60,000 bases of DNA. Origin: Membranipora membranacea (taxonomy: Eukaryota > Bryozoa > Gymnolaemata > Cheilostomatida > Membraniporidae). The notes under the pieces are model-generated. The model saw only the letters and a list, made by a program, of their open reading frames with translations. It did not search any database and was not told the origin of the DNA. The translations under genes and the position numbers were made by a program. The DNA lies in contig OU612067.1 in assembly GCA_914767715.1 (NCBI GenBank), positions 16,685,001 through 16,745,000 on the forward strand, written 5' to 3'. Shown piece after piece: positions 21,828-34,618 of the stretch. The first letter of the stretch is position 1. Each line of letters begins with the position of its first letter.

Positions 21828-24800
21828 ATGCAGAAGTGTACTAGAATCATAGGGCGCTCAACACTGATCTCTCCAGCACTCAGAAGACACTTCTCAGGTA
21901 AGCATTCTGTCTGGTAGAATTCATCATAATATACACAATACCCACTGGTGCGGCTCCTAGTGGAATGGTGAGCAGTTCTACAATGCGCCCGATGTATTGT
22001 TGGACAACCCAATGAAAATTTTTGTTCACAAATACATCAAATCCCTGGAGTGCACCCTGGTGTTTATCTGTTTTTTTCATTCCATGTGTGCCCATCTATT
22101 GAATTATACAGGACAGACATTGAAGGACAAAGTAAATTTTGATCATGAAATCCTAGTGTCGCTTACAGACGATAATATCATTCAGTTGTCCTGGATCAAT
22201 GTAGCAAAATCTGGTTTTCAGGCTATAAATTCCTTCATCTGATGTGTTTCTTTTCACAGTATCAGCAGTAGAGCACAGCAAGAATGTCGGATTTATCGGT
22301 CTGGGTAACATGGGCTCTCACATGGCAGTCAACTTGATAAAGGGAGGACACAACGTGACAGTGTTTGATATTGTCAAGAGTAGTGTGGACTCTGTCGTTG
22401 CGGAAGGTGAATATGGTTGCATCTTACAAAAAAAACATACTACTTAACAAGGCTGGGAAGACGTTATTTTCACCCTTACCCTGATGCTTGCTCCATGAAG
22501 AATAGTGTTTCTTTTTTGCTTAAGTCTTGAGGTTTGCTAAGAAAAACAATGAAGATCCTCCTGTAACAAATTCAAGTGTTTAGGAAAGCAAAAAACAACC
22601 ACTGTTCATAGCAATGAACAAGAAAATCAAATTTTCTGGCAGAAGGACGTTATTGTATGATATAAGTCATTTCAAAGTCCGAAAACCAAGGGTCTAGAAA
22701 GGTCTAGATTAAGTTATCTCTCCTGTTACAGATTAATACTAAAATGAAGATTCACTGACTGTATAACAGTAAGCCTAACTCCGCCTTGCATAGGACAGTA
22801 ACCAGGCTGCTATACTTACACCAGTAATTATCACAAATCAGATGATAGAAGGTAGCCTGGGCAAAGATATGTTAACCGGGAGATAACATAGGCCCCGAGT
22901 TTTTGCACTTGAAAATCATTATTACATCATTCAATAATGTCCAGATGGGTAAAGGTAAAAACCTTATAAAACTCATTTAGGCCTAGTTGTTGATCACATT
23001 TTACAATTTCCTACACAGGAGCGCAAGCAGCATCTTGTCCATCAGAAGTTGCCAGTAATTCAGACAGGATTATTACCATGTTACCATCCAGTCCTCATGT
23101 CAAAAACTGCTTCACAGCTGACGACGGTATTCTCAGGTAACACATGTTATTGTCAGGCAGTTTCTTATGATGAATAGTACATAGTGAAAAACTTAAATGA
23201 TTAAGTGCTATGTCCGTAAGATCCTGAGCTAAGTGACATCATCATGCAGGGAGAGAGAGTTACCTTCCCTTATGTGAGGAACTATTTCCACCAATAGTAG
23301 TTCACGGCCAGAAGAGCATTGAATTTTTTCACTTTGCAAATCTCACATAAGATCATCTTAAGGAACTGCCGGACCTTTGGCGTTTGGGTTGTCTCATAGA
23401 TTCAAACAATTTGTTAAATCCTGCTAACTAGATGGTGAAAAAGAGCAGCTGCCTGTAAACCCTGGCTAATCCTGCTACTCATCCGGCTTGCCGAGAACAT
23501 GCAAAGCTTCTCTATATAAAAATTCGAGTCCATTGTTCATCAGGTTGACTCTGTGCTAACTCCATACTCATGTTAGACTAATTTGTTATAATAACATTCA
23601 CTCTTTACATCCGAGCTAGTCTATTGTTGTCCCCGTAACCATGACGCTACAAGAGATACAAAAACCTCAATCAACATCGATAATAAAGAGATCATCTCTG
23701 GTACATCTGTTGTGATGACAACGATGATTTTTTTTAGATTTTCTTTCGGTTGATCATGCAGTGATCATGTTTTTTTTTCACATAATAATATATATACATA
23801 ATTCACATATAAACGAATAAATAGCATTTATATACTTGTGGTTTTTCATTTTAACCAAATCTTACTGAAAGGCATAGACTTATTTTCTGCAGTTCTGATC
23901 AGTGAAATTAAATTCCAGACATTGCATAACAGAGTAAGGACATATGTCCTTACTCTGTGATATCATTACATGTATGTCAAATAGTGATGCATATTTCATT
24001 ATTTTTAGCACTGTACAGCCAGGAACTCTGATACTAGACTCGAGCACAATAGATCCCATGATGTCTAAGTCTGTATCCGAATTGGCTCAAGCTAAAGGGG
24101 CTGTATACATGGACGCACCGGTGTCTGGTGGAAAGTATATGTTAACGATCTCATTCTCAATTATGAAATATTGGCTTGCGTCTCAGTTTATCAAGCATTG
24201 GTAAATACATGGGCGAATACAATTTTGTGTTGTGTCATAGGCACTAAAGGTTAATTTGGCCTGCCCCTTTTGGCATTTTTCTACAATGAACCACATCTAG
24301 GTTCTTGAGGATGTAGCCAAAATTGTGCAACAGCGTGTACACACCGATTATGTCAAAATACCGAAACTGAAAGTAAACACTGAAGACAGGCACTGATGGA
24401 ATGAGATGCTCATCAACACACAGAGGTGGCTTCATGCTGCTAAGGCCAGCCATGAGGAGGTTGTAGTAGAAAAGGCCTCGAAACAGCGCTTGACTCATTG
24501 GTGTCTATCTGAAGACCTGTGTGTTGTGCGGTGGTATGCGTACTACTGAATAACTTCACCTCTTTTGTGACCTCTTTTGCATTGTTATATAGCTTGTGGA
24601 CCTAATATGTTTATGCATGTACACACACAGGTATAATGGCAGCTAAAGGAGCCACCCTTACATTCATGGTGGGTGGACCAGAGGATAAGTTTCCTGAGGC
24701 TAAGGAGATTTTATCACTGATGGGTAAAAATGTGGTCCATTGTGGAGATGTCAGCACTGGACAAGTAAGTTAGCCGTGACTCTCGAGATGGTCCCACTTT

Positions 24801-27143
24801 AGAAGGGGGGGGGGGGTGTAAATATTATTTGAAGTTTGTAATGCTAATTTCGGGGTGGTGTACAGTTAGCTAGCACCAACTTCCTTTAGAGGGGTTGAGA
24901 AAATTTTTCACTCTGTGGAATATTTTGTTTATAACAGCTGGTTTTTATCTATGGAAAACTTGTCTTAAAAATGCTGGAACTTGGGCTACCACAGAAAGCT
25001 ATTGAAATGAAAAGTAACTGAATAATTCATGTTAAAAAAAGCTATTTAAAAAACTTCAAAGCTTAATTAGATAAGCTGAATTTAGCTACATGATGTGAAA
25101 ATAACCGACCTTATATTAGATAATAATTAATATGTTTGTTATGTCTGATTATGATTTGTTTCAGGCGGCGAAGATTTGTAACAATATGTTGTTAGGTATA
25201 ACAATGATTGGAGTGTCAGAAGCTATGAACCTTGGTAAAAGGTAAGTTTCTTATTTGACTTATTCGGCTACAACCAGCTCCTCAATGACACAAACTTACC
25301 ATTAAACCATTCATAATCTGGGTTTTAAAAAAAAATGAAGTTACATGCAACAGAGTTGATATATGTCTCCAAGGTGAAAAACCATTTGATAGCCTATAAA
25401 TAGATCCATATAATCATGTTTATGCTCCCAACCAACATTCAATTTTTCAGTTGCGTGACATACAACATATCTAAAATCAAGAGTTTTCTTCTCTGGAATG
25501 AGGTGGAGCTAAATCATATGAGCATAGGTTTGCAGCTATTTGTTGTATTCAACTGCTCTCAAATTTGATTCCACATTTAAAATTTACTAGATTTGCACAT
25601 TTACATGGCTGGAAGTCATAAATAGACATCTATATACTTACCTATGCATAGTCATTACCATCTTGTATAGATATCTACTAATATCTGTTGCAAATTAAGA
25701 CCTATGAGTGATAACGTTAATCCTCACGCATCATTGAGCATTGTGTATTATGCTGTATCACGATTCAGTCTTGTTTCCATTTTCAAGGCTTGGTTTGGAT
25801 CCTAAACAGTTAGCACATATATTGAACACAAGCAGCGGTAGATGTTGGTCCAGTGATACATATAACCCCTGCCCGGGCGTGTTGGAAAATGTACCATCTA
25901 GTAACAACTACCAGGGAGGCTTCCAAACGGCTCTCATGACCAAGGTAGGACGATCCTTATTTTCATATTGTGCTAGTTGGCTCGGTTGTTACCATTTAAA
26001 CACTGCTCTGTTTATGTCTGTTGATATCAAACTATGGTATGAGATAAATGGCAGACTTTGGAGCTTTGTAATGGAACTTATATAACTGGAATTAGGGGTT
26101 TCAGGATAGCCATTACGACTGAACTCGAAATGATCAATAGAAAAGGCCCAGTATTTTTTGGTTGCTTGTCACTAAAGAATGTGGCATCTTCATAACATAG
26201 TATATATGGATGGACCATTTTGATGAGTGAGCTGCAGTTTTGATTCATAGAATAGGCTATTTTTTTATGTCAGAATTTTGATATTGATGCACCAAATGCT
26301 AGTCGTCCCTGTCAACATCAGTTTAAAGACTGCACTATTTAGATCTAAGCGGTGATATAATGATGAAAACTCTCAGACTCAGATTTTCTTTGTAGACTTG
26401 CCGTCAATACAAGGCCATAGTGGTCTTGTTACCCAACACTAGTTGCAAAATCTCTGTCAGCTCATGGCAATCATAGACAGTTTTCTGAACTCGAGCCTAT
26501 GTTTGGAGTTTTCCCCTCTATGTTTGGGTGCAGTCATGGGACAACAGTGCAACATTGGCTTAATCCTGAGAACTGTGTGTGGTATATTAAAAAAAACATT
26601 TTCAGATTAAGCGTTGGCATTGTTCAAACCCTAGTGGTACAAGGTTTTCAAATCATGGGATATTTTAGTTAGAAACCACAATCCAATAAAACATGGATGG
26701 ATGAGGGGTACATATCTGACCCTGAGCAACCGTATGACTTTTCATAATTATGGTTGCTGGACCGCATTTCTAATCTTTGATTGGTCCACAATTTCAGAAT
26801 CTATTATAGCTGACCCTTGTAAACTTTTGTCAAGCAGCTTGCCTGAGGTTAAATCAATGCATTACATGAGAGCTGCCAGATGTATAGTTTTATTTAGATC
26901 CTTGCTCAAAGTTTTATACTGATGGCATATCAATAAATTCAGATCAATGGTTGGAAACCTCAAACCAATATCTGATTACAGGATTTGGGTCTGGCTCAGG
27001 ATGCTGCTACTGCCACCCAATCACCTAATCCTCTGGGTTCAGCAGCCCACCAGATGTACAGAGTTCTGTGTAACCACGGTTACGACAAACTAGACTTCTC
27101 ATCCGTGTATAAGTTCTTACAAGAGCAGGAGAAAAAGAACTAA
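21828..27143 (+). CDS. HIBADH: 3-hydroxyisobutyrate dehydrogenase, mitochondrial (HIBADH)
   Basis: Eight exons: 21828-21897, 22260-22406, 23019-23136, 24009-24130, 24631-24764, 25165-25241, 25788-25944 and 26982-27143, giving 328 residues (human 336). The enzyme oxidises 3-hydroxyisobutyrate to methylmalonate semialdehyde with NAD in valine breakdown in the mitochondrial matrix. Residues 1-23 ([20 protein letters not shown]) are a basic targeting peptide. The Rossmann motif is [14 protein letters not shown], the substrate-binding block DAPVSGG, and the catalytic Lys sits in [23 protein letters not shown] and NNYQGGF are typical of the family. All junctions are GT-AG except the donor of exon 4: alignment places the exon end at 24130, where the intron begins GAAAGT instead of GTAAGT. 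A canonical GT three bases upstream (at 24128) would delete one Gly of the conserved SGG. The gene is otherwise intact. Confidence 0.93.
23929..23958. repeat. Perfect 30-bp palindrome in HIBADH intron 3
   Basis: ACAGAGTAAGGACAT is followed directly by its exact reverse complement, with no spacer. It lies 51 bases upstream of exon 4 and could interact with the branch-point/acceptor region as an RNA hairpin. Confidence 0.85.
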
Positions 27144-27575
27144 TTAATCTCTGCACTGGCTTGGAAATTTTCAAGTTTTATACTTGTTGGGATAAAATAG
27201 ACCGTTGTAGTTTGATAAACAAGCGATTAATTTTAAAGATGATGCTTGAATGATGCTGATCATCCATTTGTTGAGCCCTGTAAAGTCATTCAGTTTTGTA
27301 TGCAAGCTTTGATTTTTTTCAAAACAGACATATTTACTTATTTTGTGTGCTGGTGTTATACGATAACATTATTTGTGAATCTCTATGAAAAGTTATTTTC
27401 TGGCAGTGAAAGCTTCTACACATCCATTTTTTTAGATTAGACTGTTTGGTTACTATTATACTTTTCCTGCATCTTGGACCTTGTTTACAAAAAAAGTCAA
27501 AAATGAACTGTGCCAAATCAAACTTTTACTAAATCGATCATTTTATGTTTATTTTAAAATATGCATAGTGAAATG

Positions 27576-27614
27576 AATAAACTGTAAAATGTCATGTCGA
27601 ACTACACTATGAAA
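27576..27614 (+). terminator. HIBADH polyadenylation signals
   Basis: AATAAA occurs at 27576 and again near 27609, 430-470 bases after the stop, in AT-rich DNA. The convergent innexin gene ends at 28265, so both genes terminate within this ~1.1 kb interval. Confidence 0.45.
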
Positions 27615-28264
27615 TAAAATAGCAGACAGATTTTGAAGCTAATATGTGTCAGAACAATAAGCAATCTTGATCTTGAAATGTGTGATCGTCGAAGTTGATG
27701 TGATCATGCAATAAAATAGACATCATATTATTCAGCCTCTTCTATTCAACACGAAATTGAAAACGTATGCCTTGAAACTCTTCCGTGAACCCTAAAGCAA
27801 TGGGCATGTACAGATAGTGATGAAATTTGTACTTAACCTCAGCGGTAAAATTTAGCTAGTGCTATGTTTAGCTAGTTTGGGATTGACCTAATAATGTAAG
27901 CAGCATCAATATTCACTGGCTTAGGATTGATAAAGTAATAGGTGGAGTAAATGTAAGCTAGTCAAAAATTTCACCATTTCAAGCTTGTGCAAAATGGTTG
28001 AGGCTTTACTCCGCTAGGGTGTGGGAATCCAATATATGATTCCACTTTCTCTCATCCCTAGTGCGGGAGTAAAGTGATTGTAATTTGGTGTTTATTATAT
28101 TCAGTTGTGTATTCACTACAAAAAGAGTACACAAACTGGTAGCCAATAGCAACGAGTAACAGTGATACACCTATTACTTATTGCTGATAGAAAAAAGAAG
28201 GGGATAAAATTGAAAGAAAAGTAATAAGGGGAGTGTCATATAAAACTTTGCTGCCAACAACAAT

Positions 28265-31200
28265 TCAATCAAGTTTATCTAGCTCTAATTTCGCCTTTGT
28301 TGCCACATTTTGATATATTTCTGTGATTCTTTGCGTTTCCCCACATCTGACAGCCATTACAGTGACAAACACACCGTAAGGCCCAATCATCTCATCCATA
28401 ACATCTGATATTATCTGCTCCTGTTCACCGCTGTACCTTAAAACATAAGGGGACGGGTCTCATATGTCTCGTTATTTTTATTGGACCTAGAGATGACCTG
28501 GTACCAATCAAAATTGATTAGATTAGGAATTAAGTTAAATGAGAAGCTTACCAAATTGCAGTTTCATCACTCAAAGTGAAGATTAGCTATGTCCTGATGG
28601 GCGAGGCCCCAAGTCTAAGTCTTCATTGCGGAGATGGTTGTCCCCTCTAAAGTATGGGTGCTGGGACCCATGGAACTCAAGCCGCGCCCTACACCCTTGC
28701 TCGCCGGGATTCCGGCTAATATTTTTATCGAAGAGGCCGAGGAGGATCATGTGGGGTGTGCAAACACACAGTGAACCTCCGGTTTGTTTAGTTCCACTCC
28801 GCAAGGACCTGGCTAGGATGAATGGCGCACCAGTACCAAATCCAGAATGACTGCAGGCGCCGAGATTTGAACCTGGACCTTACAGATCACAAGTCCGCAC
28901 CCTTAACCATCAGACCACTCCTGACCCCTGACGAAGCCCCTTTGTAGACGTTGTCCTGTTTACAACTACCATGCTAAGGATTGCTCCCTATGTCAGCAGA
29001 ATAATATTGTAAAGTTTGGAGGTTGCTAGAAACAAGCAAGATAAAACAACTCCCTATCAGTAATTCGGCTATGGATCTTACTTTCCATTCAGTATTTTTC
29101 TGTCTATTACACACCAAATGAATAATAATACAATTCAAGATATGCAAGACCTGTATACACACTGAAATTCATTCATCCATAAATCTACCTGCCCCTTCAT
29201 GCATCAAACAAAAATTGGAACAAATTGTCTCATCACTCGCCACATCCCGAAGCATGGGCGGTAAAAATTTTAGTTTCTTAGTGGCGAGGCAGCAATATCT
29301 GCGCCAAGGCGCTCTCTGTCACCAGGCAGGTCGGAGCATACCTGGTGACCAACCAAACCCTAGTAGTCATTAGATTGCAGTGGGATTCGAAACCCACAAC
29401 CTTCAACATGCATGCTAAAGGTGCGGCGCTCTAACCATCTGAGCCACCTCCTATTCCTATGTGCTTACCTGCTAATGATGAGCTGTCTGAAAGGACGTTT
29501 GAGTGATTTCAGTAATGCCATCGTTATAATCAGAGCATTGACAGCTTGAGACAGAAACACCAGTACAAGGAGAGCAGCAAGTGCCCTCAGTAGTGGCAAA
29601 ATGATATGGCTCAAATCAAGGAGATGCCAAATAATACTCAATCCATCTCTGTTGCTGGATACTAAACATTGCACTGTGTATCTTTGTGGGTTGTCTCCTG
29701 GTCTTCTGATCTACAAACACAGTATATAAAATGAATAATAATTTAGAGTGAAAGATGATCATGCAAGTTGATTGTTCGTCTACAGAGAGGAAAGGATTGT
29801 TAACTATATCAGTTGGCTCAAATCAATGAGATGCCAAATAATACTCAATCCATCTCTGTTGCTGGATACTAAACATTGCTCTGTATTTTTATGGCGTTTT
29901 CCCAGTTCATTGATCTACAAACAAAAAGTAAGTCATTTGGATAATATTGAGGAAAATTGGATCATTCTGGTCATTCCTTAGTGAGTAAACGATTTTGAAT
30001 TATCGGTCAGGACCCTATCCGGTCAGTGTTTTGATTGGATTAAGTTTAACCTTGATATTCAAATCTAGCACATCAGGGGGGGGGGGCTGGAAGGGTGAGG
30101 AGCTTGCACTGAATAGGCTACTTTTCATAATAAGATGTTATGTTCATTTTGGAGTACATACAATATAGTTACATAGAATGAGGTCATCTTTCGGAGTTGT
30201 GTACTCTTCATTTTTGAGGGTATATTGTCTCCCCTGTTCATTGACAACAAATATCAAGACTAGCATAATCAAGCAAATACCTGCTGCTAACAGCTTACTG
30301 CCAACAAACCTGGATAGAGGATAAATAGGAAAATGCAGATTGGGGTTATGAAAATCTAATATGATTTGATACTATTTACAGTCATCGATACAACAAGTGG
30401 AATTGCATGTCATCTGTTCACTAGCTAACTAAGTCAAAATTTATGAAAACGTTGAAAATTTTGACTAAGACCAACCCCATGCACTGGATTGAGTCTGTCT
30501 TTCTGAAACACCTGGGTCCGGATTCAGTTTCTCGCGGGACTCTTCTGCCTTCTCTGGAGTCTTTCCTTATAAGATCAGTCGCGTCAACCTGACCAAAACT
30601 TCTCCAGACAACTGTCGGCAACACACACATCATCGCCAGCACAAAGACTATCAAAACCACTGGTGGGCTGGGATACACCATCTGATTGAAGACTTCATCA
30701 TAATAGGCTGCCTAGAAAATAATATATGAAATTCAAATTGAACTGAGAAGCACCAAAGACAGACAGACAGCTAGTGAGCTAAGCACTCGGAGAGGCCTGT
30801 GTCAATCAGTGTCAATCATTCCAATATAGCTGTTGATGGTCAAGCAAAAAGGCCCAGGGCTTGAGCGTAACAGACTGCATGGAAGTTAAGGCGGGGTCAA
30901 TCAACCTTGACTATAATATATACACTTATATGAACTAAGTGGAACTTAAGTGAACTAAGCACTCGGAGAGGCGATCAAAGCTGCAGGCAGAGTCAATCAG
31001 ACCTTAAAAGAGATGTTATCTGGCCAGCTGCATAACGACCCAGGAGCTGGAGCGAAATTACCTACTTGTTTATTCAACTCGGACTGATAGAATAAACTTT
31101 TCTGCAGTGTACACTATGTTGGAAGCATAATTATGGCAACAAATAGTTTTATGAGCATGGACCAACCTGGGATGGGCTATCTGGTATATTCTGATCCTCA

Positions 31201-32743
31201 TCAATCTCATAAAATGCATCATGCATAGGATGTTTAACGCTACCGTTCTTCACTTGTGCTAAACAGTATTGGTCATAAAATTCTCTCCCATCAGCCGAAA
31301 ACTCAGCAGGATACCAGCAGGCAATGGACATATTTGGAGGTGCCAGCGGAGTGATCAAAAACAGTAATATGAGACCACAGCTTAGGAGAATCAGGGGCAT
31401 GAAAAGATAAAGGACTTTATCAATTACTGTAGTATCCCATCGTAAAAGCCTGGCTCTATTTGTCCTGTAAGTAAAACAGGATTAAAACATAACAATCATA
31501 TTTTATAACTTTTGTGACCATCCATGGTAGCACGAAACCAAACCACCACACAGCATTGCCACAAAAACACTGAACGTAACCTGTTTTACTTTCCTGAAAA
31601 TATCAACAGTTACTTCGGCAATATAGCAGTTGAGACATGGAACTGTAATAATCCTTTTTTTCCTGGTAACAAATGGAACATTGAAAGCATTACATTCAGG
31701 CAACTTTGCATTATTGCATTTTTGACCAAGCCAGGACGAAAGCCTGTGCTTGTAGTTATATAATTAGGTAAAGTAGCATGGGGCTTTGGGTTATACTTCC
31801 TCTTAAAAGCCAAACGATTACCACTTGACCACACTGATCACGTGATATACTATTGCATGTATATCTCTGATCGATAGAGCGTGAATTAATTCACCTAGCC
31901 TCAGGGCAGCTGAAATTCAGTATTTAGGAGACGTATGGATGATTACCCAAACTTTTGGATATACACTTATCATTTTCATATTTCTTGTTAAAATAATTAA
32001 ATTTCATTTTAGAAAATCTAATCTTGCCTATTAACAGTTTAAGAAAAGCATTTAGTACATATTTTTGACAAAAAAAGTAACATCAAAACTGTGTATTGTT
32101 AGCCTAAGCTTAGAAGAGAGAAGAAAGAATTGGTATTAATGCAGAGCTAGGTAATTGTGATTCGATCAAAATCAAAGTTGTCCTCTCTTTCAGCCGAATG
32201 TAGGTGGCCCAATATTTACGACAGAAGCTCTATCGATCAGAGATACACATGTTAATAGTGTAATCTCGAAATCAGTGTGCCACTTGACACTGTTAGGGGG
32301 CTCGCATAACCAATGTGTTGGTTATGATTGGGTAGGGAGAACCAACCAATCCAACCCACCAATCAGAGCCAACACATTGGCTAGTGCTCGAATGGTGAGT
32401 ACTTTTGCCCTTTGCTCAAGATGGAGAATGAATACCGTACTATTGTATAACAGTGATTCTCAACCAAACTGAGTGAATACCTTTGGTCTCGAACTCCCTC
32501 CATAACACACCCGTTATGGTGAGTTGATGGCTGAACTGTGTGTCTATTGTCAACATCAATGTTACTGCTTGTCTCCAGTGTCCGTCGTAATCCCACGTCA
32601 GATTCTAGTCTATCTGATGCCATGACAGTTACCTCTTCTGTTCCAAGGAGCAAGGCCTCATCTGTATCATGGTGTGTAGGATCACTTTCTTGTGTTCTCT
32701 CAGTGGAATCACTCATTTCCTTGTATGGCACACTTGAACTCAT
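28265..32743 (-). CDS. Innexin-family gap-junction/hemichannel protein, copy A
   Basis: Six minus-strand exons join in phase: 32481-32743, 31167-31464, 30476-30711, 30162-30309, 29469-29710 and 28265-28436, giving 452 residues. Innexins form gap junctions and hemichannels in the plasma membrane. TM1 is about 105-127; extracellular loop 1 has Cys 137 and 155 in ACWYPAEFSADGREFYDQYC; TM2 about 203-222; TM3 about 268-288; loop 2 has Cys 312 and 330 in LCNYIIRRPGDNPQRYTVQC, the innexin CxxxVRQLGxxHRYTVQC signature; TM4 about 346-375. The C-terminus carries GPYGVFVTVMAVRCGE, matching the family's GPDGVF motif. The usual YYQWV of TM2 is not present. The N-terminal exon adds an 80-residue Ser/Thr/Asp-rich extension; a Met at about residue 81 (MEGVRDQR) would give a conventional short N-terminus. 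Tail-to-tail with HIBADH and paralogous to copy B. Confidence 0.88.
28580..28935 (-). mobile_element. tRNA-derived SINE in innexin A intron 5
   Basis: On the minus strand a tRNA-like head carries an A-box-like GTGGTCTGATGGTTAAGG and a B-box-like AGGTTCAAATCTC, followed by a ~260-base body. It folds poorly as a functional tRNA (no matching acceptor stem was seen). The two ORFs of 73-74 codons over it are SINE sequence. Confidence 0.7.
29255..29455 (-). mobile_element. Second tRNA-derived SINE family member
   Basis: The minus strand reads GGTGGCTCAGATGGTTAGAG, then GGTTTCGAATCCCACT about 35 bases later, good A and B boxes, followed by a short body with a C(A)GGTATGCTCCGACCTGCCTGG inverted motif. 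It lies in innexin A intron 5, just before exon 5, and differs in sequence from the neighbouring SINE. Confidence 0.7.
31856..32251. mobile_element. Terminal-inverted-repeat element in innexin A intron 1
   Basis: CATGTATATCTCTGATCGAT followed by AGAGC (31856-31880) is mirrored at 32227-32251 with one mismatch. The ~350-base interior has no coding content. It is a MITE-like element. Confidence 0.65.
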
Positions 32744-34320
32744 TTCTCAATCAAAGTTTCTACTGCAGATATAAAATGCTGAATGAACGTGTAGCATCCT
32801 AACAGCATTTTTTTAAGCTAGAAGAATTGCTCTAATTCTAACTAGGGAGAATGGGGAGTTCTCCCTGCTCTAACTTACGATGTTTGGATCCTCCGCTGCC
32901 TAATGATAAATCAGCCATTACGCATCTAATCTAGGGGATGTTTGCTGACAAAGCACCTCAATACTAATATAATTTTGTCCGTGTTTTCGGAGAAATGCCA
33001 ACGGGATCATATGGGCACTTATCACTGATATTATACCCTAGTGGCACTAATATATATTCTTGGAATGGATGTAAACTACACAGTATGGCAATTTGTAATG
33101 CAGCTCAATCAGTAGGTCTATCTAGTTGAAAATCTGGTTTCGATGGTGGCGCTGCCTTCCATCGAGAAAGGCAACTCCAAGAGTTCAAGGTTATGAGAAA
33201 CCGAAACTAGTGTTTAGTCTAGGTGAATTAAACCAGGCCCTATGGCGCAGAGACAAAATGCCTCTATAGTTCGCACATGCTCACAGTGATAACTTAGGCT
33301 AGATGCTTTACATAACTTTTACTAGTAGTTGGCTGTAGCATAACTGAACTTTTGGACCAAAATACCTTCCAATAACCATACATGAATTGCCATGCGCTTC
33401 TTGAGGGCCAGATATGTCCCCCACGAATATCTACCAGTGGTTATTGGACATCTTTGGATCTGAAGAACCAGATGTGCGAAATGAACGACAAAAACCAGAG
33501 ATAGGCCTACTAGCAAAACCTCCAAGCATTGAAATTCCCTGCTGTTTGTGAATGGATTGAAAATGCTAAGTACATGAAAGCAAGGAGTTGGAGACTCTAA
33601 CTCCTTGATGAAAGCAAGGAGTATCAACTACATGAAAGACATTGCTAGAACCTGCAAACTTCTTACCTCGTTATCTGCCTGGTGTGATGAAGATCGTCTT
33701 CCTGCAGCCAACTGTACTAGTACTAGCTACTAAAAATCAGTTACATCTCTCAGGCACACAAAAAGGTCAGGTGCATGAATAGCCAATATGTTGGCTCAGA
33801 TCTGATTGGATGTTGTCAAAACAGTGTTTATATATAGCACAGATTATTTTTTGCATGCAGGAATGTTATCAGAGGATGTTATGCGTATCATCGCAATCAT
33901 AAAAAGTTGGATTGCAAAAATAAGGAAGTTCATCAGAACAGTACTCCTTGATCAGAATATAGTGTGGCTATATGGTTATATCGAGTTATATATTCTTTAG
34001 ATTCATTCCCTTGTAAGTACGTGATAACTAATACATTAATGTGTAATTTTATAATATGATGTTTTACTACTTAGCTGATAATGCATTACTTTTCTAATTT
34101 ACTTGATGATATTATTTTAGATTTACATATTTTATAGAGTTTTAGATTTTAGATATTCAAGTACTTGATTTGAACTTTGGGTTTTCATTTAATTTTAATG
34201 GTTACTCATCCTCATCGTCAAATGATGCTGACTGGAAGCAATATAAAGATCAAGCAATGCCGCAATAGAGAACAAAACAGTAAGGACGTTGAAAGATCGC
34301 TATCCTAGGAGCAACAATAG
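32744..34320. other. Innexin A upstream region; duplicated at the innexin B 5' side
   Basis: No gene was found. Bases ~33850-33945 (GCAGGAATGTTATCAGA, GCAATCATAAAAAGTTGGAT, TGCAAAAATAAGGAAGTT) match ~45320-45400 upstream of innexin B, showing the duplication extends past the genes' 5' ends. The CAAGGAGTTGGAGACTCTAACTCCTTG hairpin lies at 33579-33606. An imperfect stem around CCAATGTGTTGG / CCAACACATTGG lies at ~32310-32378 (innexin A intron 1), with a related CCAATATGTTGG at 33784. Confidence 0.5.
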
Positions 34321-34334
34321 TTTCACCTGAATAG

Positions 34335-34357
34335 GAATGTTCTAGAACTCTTTAGAA
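34335..34357 (+). promoter_or_regulatory. Heat-shock-element-like array
   Basis: Five consecutive 5-base units alternate GAA and TTC as in the heat-shock factor site: GAA(TG)TTC(TA)GAA(CT)CTT(TA)GAA. Four units are perfect and one reads CTT for TTC. A TATA box follows about 145 bases downstream. Binding is inferred from sequence only. Confidence 0.6.
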
Positions 34358-34501
34358 AGATGGCAAGACCATTGTATGCGGGCACAAAGAAAATGTTGCA
34401 ATAATGTCAACATTTAAGCGACTCCTAAGATCGAATTATATTTTGAATAGGAACGATACCTTCTGTGACCAATGAACTCCCTCTCTTCATTTCCGTGACT
34501 A

Positions 34502-34507
34502 TATAAA
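34502..34507 (+). promoter_or_regulatory. TATA box before the 34.6 kb coding candidate
   Basis: TATAAA sits in GACTATATAAAGAGCTGCAG, about 30 bases before a likely transcription start and 117 bases before the start codon at 34619. A short upstream ORF of eight codons (34528-34554) lies in the inferred leader. Confidence 0.5.
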
Positions 34508-34618
34508 GAGCTGCAGAGACACTTAACATGAGCACATTTTTGGAACAGCCTTGACGAAGGTTGTGTTATGTGCAATTTTCTTAGATTAATTTTTATGGAA
34601 TAATTATAATTAAATAAA

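Noticed and set aside
33322-33627. 101-codon minus-strand ORF upstream of innexin A
   Set aside because: It crosses a hairpin repeat, has no recognisable domain and no counterpart frame in the duplicated region upstream of innexin B.
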